Origin: Dermacentor variabilis
Lineage: Eukaryota > Arthropoda > Arachnida > Ixodida > Ixodidae
Direction: 5' to 3'
DNA length: 64,000 nt
Assembly: GCF_050947875.1 (NCBI RefSeq)
Contig: NC_134570.1
Coordinates: 229,013,265-229,077,264, forward strand
Shown piece after piece: positions 45,777 through 55,372 of the stretch. The translations under genes and the position numbers were made by a program. The number at the start of each line of letters is the position of its first letter. The first letter of the stretch is position 1. The notes under the pieces are model-generated. The model made no database searches, had not been told where the DNA came from, and saw only the letters and a list, made by a program, of their open reading frames with translations.

Positions 45777-46741
45777 AGGCACTGAACTTTATTAAGGTCC
45801 TGAGGAGCGACTCCGAAACCCCCTTATGAGGGAGGAGCCGCCGCGAGCCGCTCCCACGTTGGGACGGGCAGCCCGTGTCTGACCGCCTCCTCACACTCTT
45901 CTTCCGTGGTGAGGTGATCGCGGTGCCGTAACGAGGGGCACCGCAAGAGCATGTGTTCTAAAGTGCAGAATGGATCTCCACACTCCAGACAATCGGGCTT
46001 GAACGAGTCCTGGCGTGGTGCGGTGGATAGACCCTCCTGTCGATAGTGTTTTGTAATCTCGTTCAACGTGTGGAGCGAGTCCTTGTGGAGCCCTGCGTCC
46101 GCGCCTGCGAGCGGCGCTTCCCCGGCGCGGTGGGTGAGTTCGGGCGCGCGGGCGTGTGCCAGCTCGTGGGCGTTGGCAACGACAGGGTAGACCCGAGGTT
46201 GCCCATGTGGGCCGGGAACCAAGTGATGACGTGGGGGGCGACGTGCCTCCCTGGAGACCGAATCCGCGGCGAAGGCCCTGACCGCCGCCCGGGAATGCGT
46301 GTAGACCTGCAGTCTGCTTTCGTCCCGGACGGCGAGGGCCACCGCAATCTGTTCCGCCAGTGCCGGGGACGAGCCCCGCACGGACGCTGTGATCCACCAC
46401 GGCCACCGCGAACCGGTCGGACTAACCGTATTGGGCGACGTCGACGAACGCGACCGATCATGCATCGCCGGCGACGGATCCGAGAAGCGCGGCCTACATT
46501 GTGTTGCGGGTGCATGTTGCGCGGGAACGGCGAGACCGTGCCGACCTCCCGCGACCCCGCGTCGAGCGCGCACCGCCTTTCCCTGACGGCAGTGGGTTAA
46601 AGTTCAGCGCCTCCAGGATCCGCCTCCCCGCAGGCGAGGAAGCGAGCCTGAAAACCTGGACTAACTTCTGTGACTCGACAACCTCATCGAAGGTGTTGTG
46701 GACCCCCAGTTGCATGAGCTTGTCTGTGCCTATCGGGATGC
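45777..46741 (-). mobile_element. I-clade LINE, 5'-truncated, 965 bp
   Basis: Flanked by a perfect 15-bp direct repeat, CGAGCACTTCACGGA (45762-45776 and 46742-46756). On the minus strand it starts in the connection region (GIPIGTDKLMQLGVHNTFDE), passes through RNase H and a zinc-finger C-terminus (CLECGDPFCTLEHMLLRC), and ends with TTAATAAAGTTC. Same lineage as the 10.6-12.7 kb relic. Confidence 0.92.
45824..46573 (-). pseudogene. I-clade LINE RNase H and C-terminal zinc finger
   Basis: RNase H features are spread over more than one frame: VAVVDHSVRAG, ALAEQIAVALAVRDE with the helix Glu, and VYTHSRAAVRAFA in place of the usual SDSRxAVxxF (Asp changed to His). After that come HELAHARAPELTHRAG, and the knuckle CLECGDPFCTLEHMLLRC. 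Lost acidic residues and frame changes make it inactive. GC-rich codon use differs from the surrounding AT-richer DNA. Confidence 0.85.
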
Positions 46742-47311
46742 CGAGCACTTCACGGACCGCGAGATTTTATTCCAGTGCTGTCCACAGCACCACGTGAATT
46801 TCACGATGTCAGCAACTTCCGTGCAGTAACGGAATGCATTGATTAATATTATGATGATTATTATGGCCCCGTAATACGGCCGTGGCAACTGCCACAAAGT
46901 GTGTGGAAAGGTGGAGGAACAAAGAAAGAACGAAAGAAAAAACGACTGACTAACGACACATGTGCAGTAACAGATTGCTCTTCTGACTGGCGAAACACGT
47001 GTAGGGACGAGGTGTCCGTTGTGATTGGCGAAGCACGTGCTCGGAAGAGGCCCGTCACTATTGGGGGCGAGCTCCACCACTGGGAGAGCTGGCGCCGCCG
47101 TCGGCGCGTGACGTGGTATGAAGCATCACGTGGACACAGTGGCCCCGTCGACTGCTTCGGAAGCGCCGAAGCGAGCTGAAAACGAAAGTTTAAGGTCTCC
47201 ACTTGCGGCTGCGGTTCTGATTTAGTGGGGAGGTTTTCCCGCTTCAGGTGTGTGCTTGACAACACTTGAAAATACTATAATAGGTAGTGGTTGCCTCTCA
47301 AGGCGCCCAAC

Positions 47312-47494
47312 ATGGTAGGCTACTGCTCGGTGCCGCAGTGCTGGACGTACACAACGGAGCCCGGTGTCAGCCTTCAGAAACACCCGCAGGACAAAAAGCT
47401 GCGTGAAGCTTGGATCGCGAAACTTAGAACCGGCAAGCAGCCATTGGCTACAACTCGGTTGTGCAGCAAGCACTTCCCCGAGGAAGATTTGTGA
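47312..47494 (+). CDS. THAP-domain exon inside the transposon
   Basis: The 60-residue frame from ATG 47312 is a THAP zinc finger: C5-x4-C10 at the start, W34 in REAWIAKL, and C51-x2-H54 in LCSKHFPEED. THAP domains bind DNA and form the N-terminus of P-type and some IS5/ISL2EU-type transposases as well as host regulators. A TGA follows directly; a GTGATA overlapping the end could be a splice donor into a lost exon. No catalytic domain follows within the element. It may be the DNA-binding part of the transposon's own protein. Confidence 0.8.
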   Translation: MVGYCSVPQCWTYTTEPGVSLQKHPQDKKLREAWIAKLRTGKQPLATTRLCSKHFPEEDL

Positions 47495-47656
47495 TACGGC
47501 GTCGGGCTGCGATGTTCGATGAGTAGCAGAGAGTGCGCACTGAGACGCTCGCCCGCGCGCGCTGCCCGACTGTCATGAAGCTTTGGTGTATGAACAGATT
47601 GATGGCAGATACTGTATGATAACGTCCACGCAACAATAGTTGCTTGCGTACTGTCA

Positions 47657-47815
47657 AATGCTCATATGCTGCGGCATAAAGTTCACAGCACGGTGCGAAA
47701 ACGCGCTCACAGCGAAAGCGGAACGCGGGCATGCATGCAGACGCGCACTTGGTCACCGCGAACCCGTGCGATCGCTGCATTGAAGCTTCATTCTCTTATG
47801 CTCCATTTGGTTGCA
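47657..47815 (+). repeat. 155-bp direct repeat, copy 1
   Basis: gctgcggcataaagttcac ... cgatcgctgcattgaagcttc recurs at 48711-48871 at about 88% identity by eye. Both lie in the nested transposon, on either side of the CR1 fragment. Confidence 0.9.
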
Positions 47816-48455
47816 TACAAAAGCGGGCATTAAGAATAATGGCGCACTCAAGCACCGATACACACAGCAGGCCACTGTTCAATCAACTAAACATATTGCC
47901 ATTCGATTTTATGCGTGTGCGTAAAATAGCTATCTATTATGTAAACAATATTGTGAAACGCAATCATCCTTTCCGTGTGCCCATATTTCTTTTCATGTTC
48001 TACCAGAAGTACTGTCGCTGGAAATGTCAAACTGCCTCCTGTACATAATGTATGTGGAAAAAGACTACTTGCATTTGTTTGAGTTAAGGCATTGAACAAC
48101 ATACCCACCAAAATAAAAGAAACACAAAATTTCGGCAGAGCACTGAAATCGTATTTACTATAGCTACAAACCACTGATTTGGTGCCTGTATTCATGCTTG
48201 GCGTTCTGTTCTTTGCGGTTTCATAATTTATGTAACTGGTGATAATTTTTATGTATGCTGTAATAAAAAAATCTTTTTTTCCGTTAATGTGCTAATGTGT
48301 TGCTTTCATCGTCTGTATTGATCCTCCTATGCTTGTAGCACATGTCTATTATATTTCGCATCTGGGCCCATCCACTATAGCTTGCGGCTGTTTGTTCCAA
48401 CAATCTTTTGCGTATGCACTGTAACACCTGTGATGATTATAATAAAGAAAGAGAA
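47816..48455 (+). pseudogene. CR1/L2-type LINE 3' end fragment
   Basis: IQKRALRIMAHSSTDTHSRP then LFNQLNILPFDFMRVRKIAI is the C-terminal tail of a CR1/L2/Jockey-type RT. A stop follows at about 48046, then a 400-base 3' UTR ending in AATAAAGAAAGAGAAAG. The catalytic core is missing. It abuts the 155-bp repeat copy 1. Confidence 0.8.
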
Positions 48456-48710
48456 AGAAAGTTATCTGTAATGGAAGGGGAGCGGTAAAAAACATTAAGA
48501 AAGGCATGGCATATGCTCATGCTTGTGTAGCACTAGTCAATGAATATTGTACTGGATTAAGAAAGAGAAGCAGCAGGTAATTGCTCGCTTAGACGACCGA
48601 TAAACATGCAGTTCGATTAAATTTGAGAAATGATGATATTGAAGCTTCCAAGACTTCAGAAGAAAAGAAAAAACTGAATCATCGCGACGGCACATCACAA
48701 GTCGCCGTGA

Positions 48711-48871
48711 TGCTCGTATGCTGCGGCATAAAGCTCACGGCACGGTGCGAAAACGCGCTCGAAGCGAAACATTGTGCGAGGACATGCATGCAGACGCGAA
48801 GTCGGTCACCGCGAACCCGTGCGATCGCTGCATTGAAGCTTCATTCTGTTATGCTACATTTGGTTACAAGA
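48711..48871 (+). repeat. 155-bp direct repeat, copy 2
   Basis: Second copy of 47657-47815; both end in tttggtt before their sequences diverge. Confidence 0.9.
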
Positions 48872-49072
48872 ACATATTTACATATACAAAAGAACACTAT
48901 AAGAACATATTTCACATAGTTTTCTCTCGGCTATTGCCTACGTTTCACGCAAACCGGTTCGGGGGGATCGATCGTGGCGACCGCGCACAGTGTCCCAGCG
49001 TAGTAGGTAAAGAGATAGCATCTGTAAACCATTGTGTGCTTTCTCTTTGTCCAACATTATTATTATTTTTTT

Positions 49073-49098
49073 TGCCACGTAAAACCCCATAATTTTTT
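49073..49098 (+). repeat. SINE tail fragment
   Basis: gccacgtaaaaccccataat matches the 3' end of the tick-type SINE. Only the tail is present. Confidence 0.6.
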
Positions 49099-49324
49099 TA
49101 ACATTATTATTTTAAAGGTAAAATACTTCTGTCATTTCGAGACTACTTGCAAAAATGCTCAGGAGGGCTGCCGCGTAGTATCTTTATTTAGCGCCGATAG
49201 CCAAACCTATGCGGAGCGCGCCGAGTTATCCTTCAGACTACGCGTACGCATGTAAAGCGCTTCCGACAGAGGGCGACTCGGTAAGTCCTCGCCCCCTGCT
49301 CGCCCCCGATACCGACATAGTATA

Positions 49325-49455
49325 GTGACGGCCCCGTCACTATAGTGCGGATGTTAAAGTACCGGGCCCCGTCACTGTAGTGCAGATGTTAAAGTACCGG
49401 GCCCCATCGCTGTAGTGCAGATGTTAAAGTACCGGGCCCCGTCACTGTAGTCACT
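49325..49455 (-). repeat. 35-bp tandem array, right, inverted
   Basis: About 3.5 units with the same 35-bp period (gtcact.tagtg at 49336, 49371, 49406, 49441), in reverse orientation to the left array at 45495. Confidence 0.97.
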
Positions 49456-49573
49456 GCCAAAGAAAAATCGAGATGCCCTTCCTTCCCGGCGGCGCGGATA
49501 GCCAGACAACGCGGCCGGTCTGAACAGGCGTGGGCACTCGCCGCCTCGCCGCTTTGAAAATCCGCTTGTCCGC

Positions 49574-52500
49574 TTAGACGCTCCGCATTCGGTGTGAATG
49601 TGCCTTGACGTACTCGCGATAGTAGCCGCACAGTCCTAGCAGGCTGCGTAGCTCCTTTTTAGTGCGTGGTGGCACCAGATTCTTAATTGCAGCTATTTTC
49701 TCTGGATCTGGTGCGTGCGTCCCTGAACCGACAATATGCCCGAGGTAATGAATGTGGGATTGTGCAACCTGACACTTTTCCGGACTGGCTTTCAGCCCAG
49801 CCTTTTCTAGGACCTGAAGGATAATGTCGAAATGCTTTAAGTGCTCCTTCCACGTGTTAGAGAAAATGGCAATATCATCTAGGTATGCCGTGGCGCATGT
49901 CTGATGTTGCGATAAGAGCTTGTTCACCATTCTCTGAAAGGTCGCGGCTGAATTTTTTAGCCCGAACGGCATCACCTTCCAAGCATATTGACCTTCATGC
50001 GTTACAAACGCGGTGAAATTCTGACTCTTCTTTTCCATCGGCACCTGCCAGTACCCGCGCCTAAGGTCTATCACCGTAATGAACTGTGCTCTTCCCACTC
50101 TGAAAATCAATTCTTGAGGATTCATCATAGGGAACGCATCCACTTTGGTGACGGCATTTAGCGCGCGGTAATCTACACACATGCGGATTGTCCCATCCTT
50201 TTTCCCTACGCATACTACCGGATGCGCAAATTCGCTTTCCGTAGGATAGATCAGTTTCCAAGCCAAAAGTTCACCAACTTGCCGGCTGACTTCTTTCTTT
50301 AACAGCTCAGGTATCCGATAAGGGAACGTCTTCCTTGGCTGGTGCCCTGGTTCTAATTCTATCCTATGTTGACCCACATTTGCCATACCCGGAATGCCGT
50401 CAAAGAGTGCACAATGTCTTTGAAATACAGCCTGTATTTCCGTCTGGGAATCAGCATCTAGATGAGCAACCTTTTCGCTTGTCACCGCCAACTCTTCGCG
50501 CCTTATAGTTGTAGGTTGCGGAACATATTCTACCTCCCCAAAGTCATGGTCCTGATCGAAAATGACCCCAATATGGCTGACTCTTGCATAGTATGGTCGA
50601 ATGTAGTTGGCGTGAATACTTTTCACTTTACCCTCTACTGTTTCAACCCGATAAGAATGCCGTCGCTCACATCCAACCACTGTGAACGGGCCCAGCCACT
50701 TAGGTGCCATCTTACCATTCCGATCGTTGTCGAATACCAGCACTTTGTCGCCAACCTTAAAAGCTTTGTGCCTGGTGCTGCGATTATACGCACAAACATA
50801 GCTGTCCTGACGTGTTGCACTAGTTAGCTCAGCGATATTAGCAGCAGTCTCGAGTTGCTCCCGAAGTTGCTGTAAATACTTAGCGGGGTTCTCTATTAAA
50901 GTTGCAGGTACCGTCAGTTCTCCCGTCCACGTCCGCTGTAGTATTAGAAGCGGTCCCGTGGGGTTTCTTCCATACAACAGACGGAACGGAGCCACTCCGG
51001 TAACCTCATGGGGAACTTCCCGATAAGCCCATAATATAAGCGGGATCAATTTGTCCCAATTCTTCGAGTCTCTTTGAATGACATGGAACAACATGTTTTT
51101 CAAGACCCTGTTCCATCTTTCTACGACTCCATTACTCTCTGGGTGTTCTGGGGTTGAGAACCTTGGTGCGCAACCTAATTTCTCGAGCATCGTCTGTGTG
51201 AGCTGTGATTTGAAATTAGTGCCCTGGTCGGAACAGATCATTTCCGGAACGCCAGTGCGACTGAAAATTTCAATCAACGCGTCGCAAGTCGCCTTAGCTG
51301 TCAAAGAGCGCAGTGGGACAACCTCTGGCCACCTTGTGCAAATGTCCACCAAGCATAGGGCGTACCTATGGCCTCTCGCTGACGGTGTGTCTAAGGGTCC
51401 AATGATATCCACGTTGACAATTTGAAAAGGGTGCTCTGGCCTAGTGAGAGGAGTTATAGGTACTCTGTCCGTGCGACGCCTGTCAGAGCGAATTTGACAA
51501 TCATGGCATGAGCGACAATGCTCTAACACCTCCTTCTCCATGCCAGGCCAAAAAAAATTATACCTAATGCGCGCTTTAGTTTTCTTTGGGCCTAGGTGCC
51601 CTCCGCATAGTGACTCGTGAGCCAAATGCATCACCTCACTGCGCTTGTCTTTCGGAACAACTAGTCTCACTCGGGTGCCTACTATTGAGTCCCAGTGGTA
51701 TAAGAGTCCATCAGAGACTAACATGCCGGATTTCCCACTCCGAGCATCTTCCCACCCTTTCTTTAAGGTAGCGTCAGCTAGCTGCAATCTGCGGAACTCT
51801 TCTCTCTGGCTTATTGACGCATCCCTCTCGTCACCAATTAGCTCAACTTCTCCAGAAACACCTTCCTCTTCCAAAGTAACGTTGCAGGCCACTGCCTCGG
51901 CTTTCTTATTTGATCGCTCTATCCTCTGAGCAGGCTCGGCCGGTGCTACAATGGATTCCAGAGAGCTGCTGGCCCTCAACAAATGTTCCCAATCTTCCTT
52001 GGTCAACAAACAATCTGTGCCCTCGACGAGCTCATTAGTCAACGCGCAGAGTAGGTCAACGTTCTGAGGTTCCGCTGCCATTTGCGGGCTATTTAACTTT
52101 ACCGGCAACGTTGCTAGCTTTGCTTCAATAGTTTTACCAAATGCCGACACCAATCGTATCGTGCCTGAAGGCTCCACAATACTTTGCGGAAGCAGACTCT
52201 CGCGTATGACAGTTATTTCACTCCCCGTATCTAGAATCGCATCTGTGGATGCGTTTCCGCATGAGATCGGGATCAACTGTAGGTTAGTCATGCCTTCACC
52301 TTTGTGTTTCAAGGCCTCTACCTTTGCTGTAAGGACTCCATCAGGTATCCCACTTCCCGTTTCATCGGCTATCGCCACCCTTTGTGCCCTCTGCCTTGGC
52401 TCGGTAGCCTTCTTTGGCTGGTTTCCCTTGTCACCAGACTTCGGGCAATCCTTAGCGAAATGGCCTGAGCTGTGACATACGTGGCACTTGAGGGCGCTTT

Positions 52501-53452
52501 TCGCCACTCGCGTCGGCTTTTGCCCCATCTCTGCCGCTGATGGCTTTGAGGCGTATCCTTTGCCTTTCGCTTGTTCCAAAGTTTGCAGTACTTTGGCAAT
52601 CTCAGGTGGCTTAAGCCATTCCTCGCCTTCTCGTAGCCTCACGTACTCAAGACCCTCTATACTAAGGCCCGCTTTTATACGATCCGCAACCATGAGTTCT
52701 GCCATCACTTCTACAGTGTCGGCTCCTCTTACTTGAAGGTAGTAGGAGAAATACGTTTTCACTCGTGACGCGAACTGTGACCACGTTTCCTCCTTCCGCT
52801 TCACTGCTCTCTCGAACCTCTGCAGATACTCCGCCGGAGAAAGCTTCAGTTCCATCAACACTGCCTGTTTAACTGACTCGTAATCTGTACTCTCTTCCTG
52901 GTTGAGGTTACGCAGTAGGTAGCGAACGCGCTCAGTTAGAGCTGGCATGACTAAATGCACGCGACTCTCATACGGTACCCCGTAAGTAGCAAAAAGTCTT
53001 TCTACCTCCTCAAACCATAAGGGTACATCCGCGTCACACGGCAGGCGGAACCCTTTCAGCACTTTTGCGCATTGCTCGACGGAGTCGAAGCCCATTCGCC
53101 TCCGATCGCCCCGCTCCGACTCGGCGCTGGACGACGTGCCATTGAGACGTTCAGAATTCGTCCTTGCCTGCAACAGCCTTTCGTACTCAATCTGAAGTTG
53201 TATACAGGTAGTCTGAGCTTTGAGCCTTTGAATTTCAAGTTCAAGCGTTCTTGTATCATTCGGAATTTGCAAAGGCTGAGATGCCTGATGCGAAAATTCC
53301 TGGCTCTGACTGGGTTCTCTCATTTCATTTGACTTATCGGAATTTAGCCTATCGTCATTTGATACTTCCCCATTCAGATCCATTTCCGCCACCGTCGCAC
53401 CCTCAACTCCATTAGACTCCATTGTCTCTGCGCCCCCGCGTGTCCTCACCAT
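49574..53452 (-). CDS. Gmr1-like gag-pol: gag, protease, integrase, RT
   Basis: One open frame of 1292 residues from ATG 53452 (the last 10 or so residues read into the transposon). Domains: coiled coil about 68-97; gag with a SCAN-like segment about 205-298 (FASRVKTYFSYYLQVRGADT, AELMVADRIKAGL); zinc knuckle C323-C326-H331-C336; protease D408-T-G; integrase zinc site H612, H619, C649, C652 and catalytic D682, D742, E778 (DD35E spacing); then RT with D1129 and YLDD 1190-1193. RT before integrase is the rule in Gypsy; here it is the reverse. The protein stops at 49574 within the DNA transposon; RNase H is at 44345. Confidence 0.97.
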   Translation of the reverse strand: MVRTRGGAETMESNGVEGATVAEMDLNGEVSNDDRLNSDKSNEMREPSQSQEFSHQASQPLQIPNDTRTLELEIQRLKAQTTCIQLQIEYERLLQARTNSERLNGTSSSAESERGDRRRMGFDSVEQCAKVLKGFRLPCDADVPLWFEEVERLFATYGVPYESRVHLVMPALTERVRYLLRNLNQEESTDYESVKQAVLMELKLSPAEYLQRFERAVKRKEETWSQFASRVKTYFSYYLQVRGADTVEVMAELMVADRIKAGLSIEGLEYVRLREGEEWLKPPEIAKVLQTLEQAKGKGYASKPSAAEMGQKPTRVAKSALKCHVCHSSGHFAKDCPKSGDKGNQPKKATEPRQRAQRVAIADETGSGIPDGVLTAKVEALKHKGEGMTNLQLIPISCGNASTDAILDTGSEITVIRESLLPQSIVEPSGTIRLVSAFGKTIEAKLATLPVKLNSPQMAAEPQNVDLLCALTNELVEGTDCLLTKEDWEHLLRASSSLESIVAPAEPAQRIERSNKKAEAVACNVTLEEEGVSGEVELIGDERDASISQREEFRRLQLADATLKKGWEDARSGKSGMLVSDGLLYHWDSIVGTRVRLVVPKDKRSEVMHLAHESLCGGHLGPKKTKARIRYNFFWPGMEKEVLEHCRSCHDCQIRSDRRRTDRVPITPLTRPEHPFQIVNVDIIGPLDTPSARGHRYALCLVDICTRWPEVVPLRSLTAKATCDALIEIFSRTGVPEMICSDQGTNFKSQLTQTMLEKLGCAPRFSTPEHPESNGVVERWNRVLKNMLFHVIQRDSKNWDKLIPLILWAYREVPHEVTGVAPFRLLYGRNPTGPLLILQRTWTGELTVPATLIENPAKYLQQLREQLETAANIAELTSATRQDSYVCAYNRSTRHKAFKVGDKVLVFDNDRNGKMAPKWLGPFTVVGCERRHSYRVETVEGKVKSIHANYIRPYYARVSHIGVIFDQDHDFGEVEYVPQPTTIRREELAVTSEKVAHLDADSQTEIQAVFQRHCALFDGIPGMANVGQHRIELEPGHQPRKTFPYRIPELLKKEVSRQVGELLAWKLIYPTESEFAHPVVCVGKKDGTIRMCVDYRALNAVTKVDAFPMMNPQELIFRVGRAQFITVIDLRRGYWQVPMEKKSQNFTAFVTHEGQYAWKVMPFGLKNSAATFQRMVNKLLSQHQTCATAYLDDIAIFSNTWKEHLKHFDIILQVLEKAGLKASPEKCQVAQSHIHYLGHIVGSGTHAPDPEKIAAIKNLVPPRTKKELRSLLGLCGYYREYVKAHSHRMRSV

Positions 53453-53657
53453 GTGCTCTACACATCAACTGCCACGCCAACTTGAGAAAGACGCAAGAAA
53501 TCCTGCTCACCCTTTGCCGAATGCACTGTCGTTTCCGGATCTCCTCCACGGTGCCGGGCTTGGCTGCTGTGGGATCTTCTCGGAGGTGCAGGAGGTGGTC
53601 GTTGGATGAGTTGATCTTTTCACCACTGGTCCAGGATTCGATGTTGTAGAGCTCGCC

Positions 53658-53675
53658 GATCCTGTCGACTGCGCC
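53658..53675 (-). other. Primer-binding site of the Gmr1-like element
   Basis: GGCGCAGTCGACAGGATC follows the 5' LTR end (…CTTAACT) on the minus strand; counted with the last LTR base it reads TGGCGCAGTCG. The tRNA was not identified. A leader of about 200 bases precedes gag. Confidence 0.75.
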
Positions 53676-55022
53676 AGTTAAGTTTTGAATGTTCTTTTCT
53701 CCTTGAAGTCGACCAAAGTCTCTCCAAGGTGATTATCGGCGTTGATGAAGCAGGAGGCAGGTTGGAGGTAACAAAACTTGAAGATATATTACAACGGAAA
53801 TATTTACACAGTCAAATACAGAGTTAGCAAAAGAACACTGATACAAAACACACAAGTAAACAGCGCCTTACTCTTCTACTTTCTCTTAAGTTAGAGCCTA
53901 GGACAACTGTCACTACATACGATCAACCGAGTCTCACTGTTCTACCACTAAGTGGTTACGGCCCAGACTAGCATTGCATCGTACGGAGTCTTACTGTTCT
54001 ATCAGGTTTAGTGATTACAGCCTAGACTGAGGAACAAGCACCTCGTCTCGATTGTTATAGGGAAAAGAGACAAAGAAAAAGGGCGGTAGGGCCGTTAGCC
54101 CATCCCACGGAAGCAATTGCCAATGAGAGCTGACAGTTTCTTAAGCCACAACCCAAAGGGATGGGCTTACTCTCAAAAGTGAATCTATTGGAAAACCACC
54201 CTGTTTTCCCTCTTCCCACATCTTCTTCTCCCCCTCCTATTTCCACGTGGTCAGTGACGGCCTCGGCAAACACGCCAGGCATGCACGATTTATTGAGGCC
54301 ATCTCGCACCTCAGCGGCGTTTCTAGCAAACAGGGGGCTCGGGCGCTGGTATCCCAACACGGCGTACCGTAGTCCCCCTCGAGGTTTTTCCTGGTAGAAA
54401 AATAATGACCGCTGGTGGCATCCGGACTCGGGTGCTCTTAAAACGACGTTCTCCGAACGCGGCCTCCGCATGCGCACCGCGCCCCTCTCTACGGCGCGCA
54501 CTGCATGTTGTAACACGACACCAAGCGGGCTCTCCCCAGCGCTCAAAACAAGATGCAGGTGGCTGCCGCCCGAATGCGTAGGGGCGTGAACCCCCCGCTC
54601 CGTACGCGCCAGACGTGGTCAACATTGCTAGCAGCTGCGTCTCTAACCAGCAGGGGACTCAAGAGCCGGCGCCACAACGTCGCGTATACAACCGTCCCAC
54701 TCGAGGTTTGTCCGCGTGGCCCTATTATGACCATCGGCGGAATGTCAACACAGCGCGCGTAAAAGCATGTTCTCAGAATCCGTTTTCCGCCTCTGCACCG
54801 CGCCCACCGCGGCGGCGCGCGCCTCGGCTCGTTACCCGACACCACGCGGGCCGTCCGACCCCTCAAAAACAGAAACGGTTGCTGCCCGACGCGCTGGGGG
54901 GGTGGACGCTTCCCCATTTACAAAACGCATGGGCAACTCGCGGCACTGCAAAAGTATGTACAAAACAATCATGCAGCCCTACACCGTCCATTCTGCCTGT
55001 TCGAGAGATGAGCGGCCTAACA
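53676..55022 (-). repeat. 5' LTR of the Gmr1-like element
   Basis: 1347 bp, same length as the 3' LTR and 11 differences from it. Holds the same 320-bp tandem duplication. Promoter and polyadenylation signals were not pinned down. Confidence 0.97.
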
Positions 55023-55330
55023 CTTCCCTTGGAATCCAGTCCGTAACCCATAATGACCATCGGTTATCTTCCCTCCTCATTACATGTCCGGCCCATGCCC
55101 ATTTCTTTTTCTTGATTTCAACTAAGATGTCATTTACCCGCGTTTGTTGCCTCACCCAATCTGCTCTTTTCTTATCCCTTAACGTTACACCCATCATTCT
55201 TTTTTTGCATAGCTCGTTGCGTCGTCCTCAATTTCAGCAGAACCCTTTTCGTAAGCCTCCAGGTTTCTGCCCCATATGTGAGTACTGGTAACACACAGCT
55301 GTTATACACTTTCCTTTTGAGGGATAGTGG
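55023..55330 (-). pseudogene. RTE LINE C-terminal segment
   Basis: Minus frame with MMGVTLRDKKRADWVRQQTR, then VEIKKKKWAWAGHVMRREDN and VTDWIPRE, equal to 37279-37548 of the other copy. It is cut at 55023 by the LTR. The piece across the insertion is at 42506-42675. Confidence 0.9.
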
Positions 55331-55372
55331 CAACCTGCTGTTCATGATTTGAGAATGCCTGCCAAACGCACC

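Larger units (their letters stand above)
44895..49604. mobile_element. 4.7-kb DNA transposon nested in the retrotransposon
   Basis: The ends are inverted: GGCGCGTTCACACCGAAGGC at 44895 and GGCACATTCACACCGAATGC read from 49604, both continuing into AAGCGGACAAGCGGAT. The flanks are CAG (44892-44894 complement) and CAA (49605-49607 complement), a 3-bp duplication with one mismatch. Setting it aside with one 3-bp copy brings RT and RNase H into one frame. Inside are inverted 35-bp arrays near both ends, a THAP exon and LINE pieces. Ends and 3-bp target suggest PIF/Harbinger or a relative; no transposase core was found. Confidence 0.85.
42676..55022 (-). mobile_element. Gmr1-like Gypsy LTR retrotransposon, 12.35 kb with a nested insert
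   Basis: Two 1347-bp LTRs lie exactly 11,000 bases apart and differ at 11 positions by my count (99.2% identical). They are flanked by a CTTCC direct repeat inside an RTE LINE. On the minus strand the order is LTR, PBS, gag, protease, integrase, RT, [4.7-kb DNA transposon], RNase H, PPT, LTR. Integrase before RT is the mark of Gmr1-type Gypsy elements. Without the insert the element would be about 7.6 kb. Coding is open apart from the insert, so the copy is young. Confidence 0.95.

Noticed and set aside
46730..46760. LINE coding similarity running through REVLG across the 15-bp repeat
   Set aside because: The 15-bp direct repeat ends at 46741/46742; the match beyond it (CTCGGC) is short and best explained as coincidence.
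45495..49455. 35-bp direct repeats resembling a CRISPR array
   Set aside because: Units are contiguous with no unique spacers, occur in inverted pairs in a eukaryotic transposon, and have no cas genes.
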